This document shows, piece by piece, positions 13,396-15,047 of a stretch of 15,047 nucleotides of DNA. The notes under the pieces are model-generated. The model was not told where the DNA came from. It ran no database searches and saw only the letters and a list, made by a program, of their open reading frames with translations. Every line of letters begins with the position of its first letter. The stretch's first letter is position 1. The position numbers and the translations under genes were made by a program. Source of the DNA: Candidatus Hodarchaeota archaeon (GTDB lineage Archaea; Asgardarchaeota; Heimdallarchaeia; Hodarchaeales; YT1-039); NCBI GenBank assembly GCA_016840025.1, contig JAEOTF010000146.1, positions 1 through 15,047 of the forward strand, written 5' to 3'.

Positions 13396-15047
13396 GAATA
13401 TTTTAGTTTTACTTGCTTGTTCTTGCTTGATTATAGGGTTTGCATCAGCGCAACCGGAACAACCATCTCCAGAGGAGAAAGCTTCTGCTTTACTATCAGC
13501 CGCCAGAATTTATCTACAGGCAGGAAAATACACAAATGCTGAAAAAAATATTTTAGAAGCCCTCAAAATTGCTCCTTCTGAATCGTCAATCAGAGAAGAT
13601 GCAGAAATCCTTTTAAGTGAAATCCTCACCAAGATCAAAGAAAAGAAGAACGTAGTCATTCAAAGCACTCTCCGAAAGCAACGCGCTCTGTTAGAGGAAG
13701 CCCAGCTTTTGTCATCAGAAGGTAAGTTTGATCAGGCAACGCTACTAATTCAAAAGGTATTAGGAGAAACAGATAATCCACAGTTGATCAAGGAAGCTGA
13801 AAATAGCTTATCCAGTACCCATCCTAGCTGGTTCAAAAGAAAGTACTACCAGCATGTAGTAAGAGGATGGATCGGAGATTTTTTCCTAATATTAGTTGCT
13901 TTATTAGTTCTTTATCTGGTGTTGAGATTTTTTCGAAAGTTACTCAGTCATATGCGTAAATGGATGATAGTTGGGATTGATGACAAAACTGGTTTAGGTA
14001 TAGGAGAGCTTATTATAAATTCATTTAGCCGTTTTCGAGAGAGACGTAAACCGGCCTCAACTGGATTATTAAAATTGGAAGCACTTGCGCTTCCATCAGT
14101 CCCAGAATTTGATTTCCCACAACCGGAAATTGACTTTTTACCTGCATTAGAATTACTCCCTCAGATAGGAAGTGTAAAGCCTGGAGCTGTTGCGAAGGTA
14201 ATTAATGTAGTCCGAAAATGGATGAATGCTAAGCGACCTCAAATCGGAGGTTTGGCTATTGCTGCTAATGAACAAGTTGTTGTACGCTTGACTCGGCGAA
14301 GCACTGATGATAGATTAAACACGATAACCGCTTCACAAAAAATTACGCACGATATTGATGCAGGCGCGATTGCGGCTGAGGCTGCAAGTTTTAAAATGTA
14401 CTACTTGATTGCTAAAAAAGAATCTACCCCTGCAGATGCAGAGGCAGTTGAAAAGTTGCGAGCAGGTCTAGGCCAACTTCGAAAATATATCTCCGATGGA
14501 AAATTTCAAGCACTCCAGGAAGCATTTAAAACTTTCCAGGATGTCCGTAATGAACTTCCAACCTTTGAAGAGGCATACCTTTATGAAGGGATTACCCTTG
14601 ATTTAATGGAACGCCATGAAGATGCTAAGAGCCTTTTTCACTACCTTTCAGAGCATGCCTCAGACAAGAAGCTTAAAGAAAAAGCACTCTACAACGAGGC
14701 AATTTCCATGTTTCGGAAATATAACTATGATGAGTTGGAGAAAGCCATCAAAATACTTGAAAGCTTAGCAAGGGCAAGTAAAGGTCAGCAGGATTTTGCT
14801 GCTTTCCCCATTAAAACACTAGCTTTAGCGGCAAAAGCAAACGTCATTGCGCACAAGTCAATCTTTTGGCAGGAAATCTTATTTAAAGGCAATAAATCTT
14901 GTAAAGAGGTTGTGATTGTTAGACGAAAAAAACAGAAAAGAGAGGAAGTTGATGATTGGATCAAAGAAGTAGAAAAGATCACTAAAGATTTGGAAAAGAC
15001 ATATGATCAAGTCACGTCTGATGATAAAATCTGGGATGATATGACTA
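13388..15047 (+). CDS. Membrane-anchored TPR-like repeat protein (3' end beyond window)
   Basis: 553 codons are open to the window edge; the stop is not seen. ATG 13388 overlaps the methyltransferase stop by 8 bases and has GAGGAG 7 bases upstream. Residues 1-21 form a signal peptide ending in FASA, with likely cleavage before Q22; LLAC at 8-11 is too early for a good lipobox. Residues about 29-140 carry TPR-like helices (ARIYLQAGKYTNAEKNILEA). One transmembrane helix lies at about 161-182 (FFLILVALLVLYLVL), followed by the basic RFFRKLLSHMRK, so the N-terminal repeats should face the periplasm and the rest the cytoplasm. The cytoplasmic part has an unrecognised domain (about 255-350) and further TPR-like repeats (about 394-470). 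It is probably a sensor or scaffold linking the envelope to the TIR/methyltransferase pair; that role is inference. Confidence 0.8.
   Translation, partial: MHKNILVLLACSCLIIGFASAQPEQPSPEEKASALLSAARIYLQAGKYTNAEKNILEALKIAPSESSIREDAEILLSEILTKIKEKKNVVIQSTLRKQRALLEEAQLLSSEGKFDQATLLIQKVLGETDNPQLIKEAENSLSSTHPSWFKRKYYQHVVRGWIGDFFLILVALLVLYLVLRFFRKLLSHMRKWMIVGIDDKTGLGIGELIINSFSRFRERRKPASTGLLKLEALALPSVPEFDFPQPEIDFLPALELLPQIGSVKPGAVAKVINVVRKWMNAKRPQIGGLAIAANEQVVVRLTRRSTDDRLNTITASQKITHDIDAGAIAAEAASFKMYYLIAKKESTPADAEAVEKLRAGLGQLRKYISDGKFQALQEAFKTFQDVRNELPTFEEAYLYEGITLDLMERHEDAKSLFHYLSEHASDKKLKEKALYNEAISMFRKYNYDELEKAIKILESLARASKGQQDFAAFPIKTLALAAKANVIAHKSIFWQEILFKGNKSCKEVVIVRRKKQKREEVDDWIKEVEKITKDLEKTYDQVTSDDKIWDDMT

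Noticed and set aside
1..15047. CRISPR array, tRNA, rRNA or insertion-sequence ends
   Set aside because: No regularly spaced repeats, cloverleaf, rRNA segment or transposase frame was seen on either strand.

Overview
The window comes from a Gram-negative-type bacterium with moderately low GC. The predicted secreted/membrane protein at the right end has a type I signal peptide. The sequence does not fix the genus, and no rRNA, tRNA or housekeeping gene is present to help. The whole window looks accessory: a mobile-element replication/control module on the left and conflict (defence-like) genes on the right. The left part is visibly AT-rich. GC rises from about 4.9 kb and is highest in the methyltransferase gene near 11.3-13.4 kb, which suggests pieces of different origin.

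Region 1 (1-4541) is a phage- or plasmid-like module. A leftward operon runs from a promoter at about 3450. It encodes a short XRE-type repressor, an excisionase/AlpA-like helix-turn-helix protein with a TTG start, a ParB-domain/DNA-methyltransferase fusion, and a CHC2 zinc-finger + TOPRIM + DUF3987-type primase-helicase that runs off the left edge. A lysine/glutamate-rich protein of unknown function is transcribed divergently. Its last codons contain a perfect hairpin that looks like a terminator.

Region 2 (4542-8951) starts with a gene-poor spacer that contains a compact set of inverted repeats. Then comes one long rightward reading frame (4881-8951, 1357 codons): an N-terminal NACHT/STAND-type NTPase, a long helical-repeat middle and a C-terminal PD-(D/E)XK nuclease domain. 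A single in-frame TAA at 6474-6476 splits it into 531- and up to 825-residue pieces. The frame is open on both sides and no ribosome binding site serves the second half, so this looks like a nonsense-interrupted defence NTPase (or a sequence error), not two designed genes.

Region 3 (8952-15047) is a spacer of about 300 bases followed by a tightly packed rightward gene set: a calcineurin-like phosphoesterase fused to a TIR domain, an Eco57I/TaqI-like N6-adenine methyltransferase with an altered SAM-binding motif I and no nuclease domain, and a membrane protein with TPR-like repeats on both sides of one transmembrane helix. That last gene starts inside the methyltransferase gene behind a strong ribosome binding site and runs off the right edge. 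These three genes are the best candidate in the window for an undescribed conflict system. My inference is that phosphoesterase and methyltransferase activities regulate or license a TIR effector, with the membrane protein as sensor or effector.
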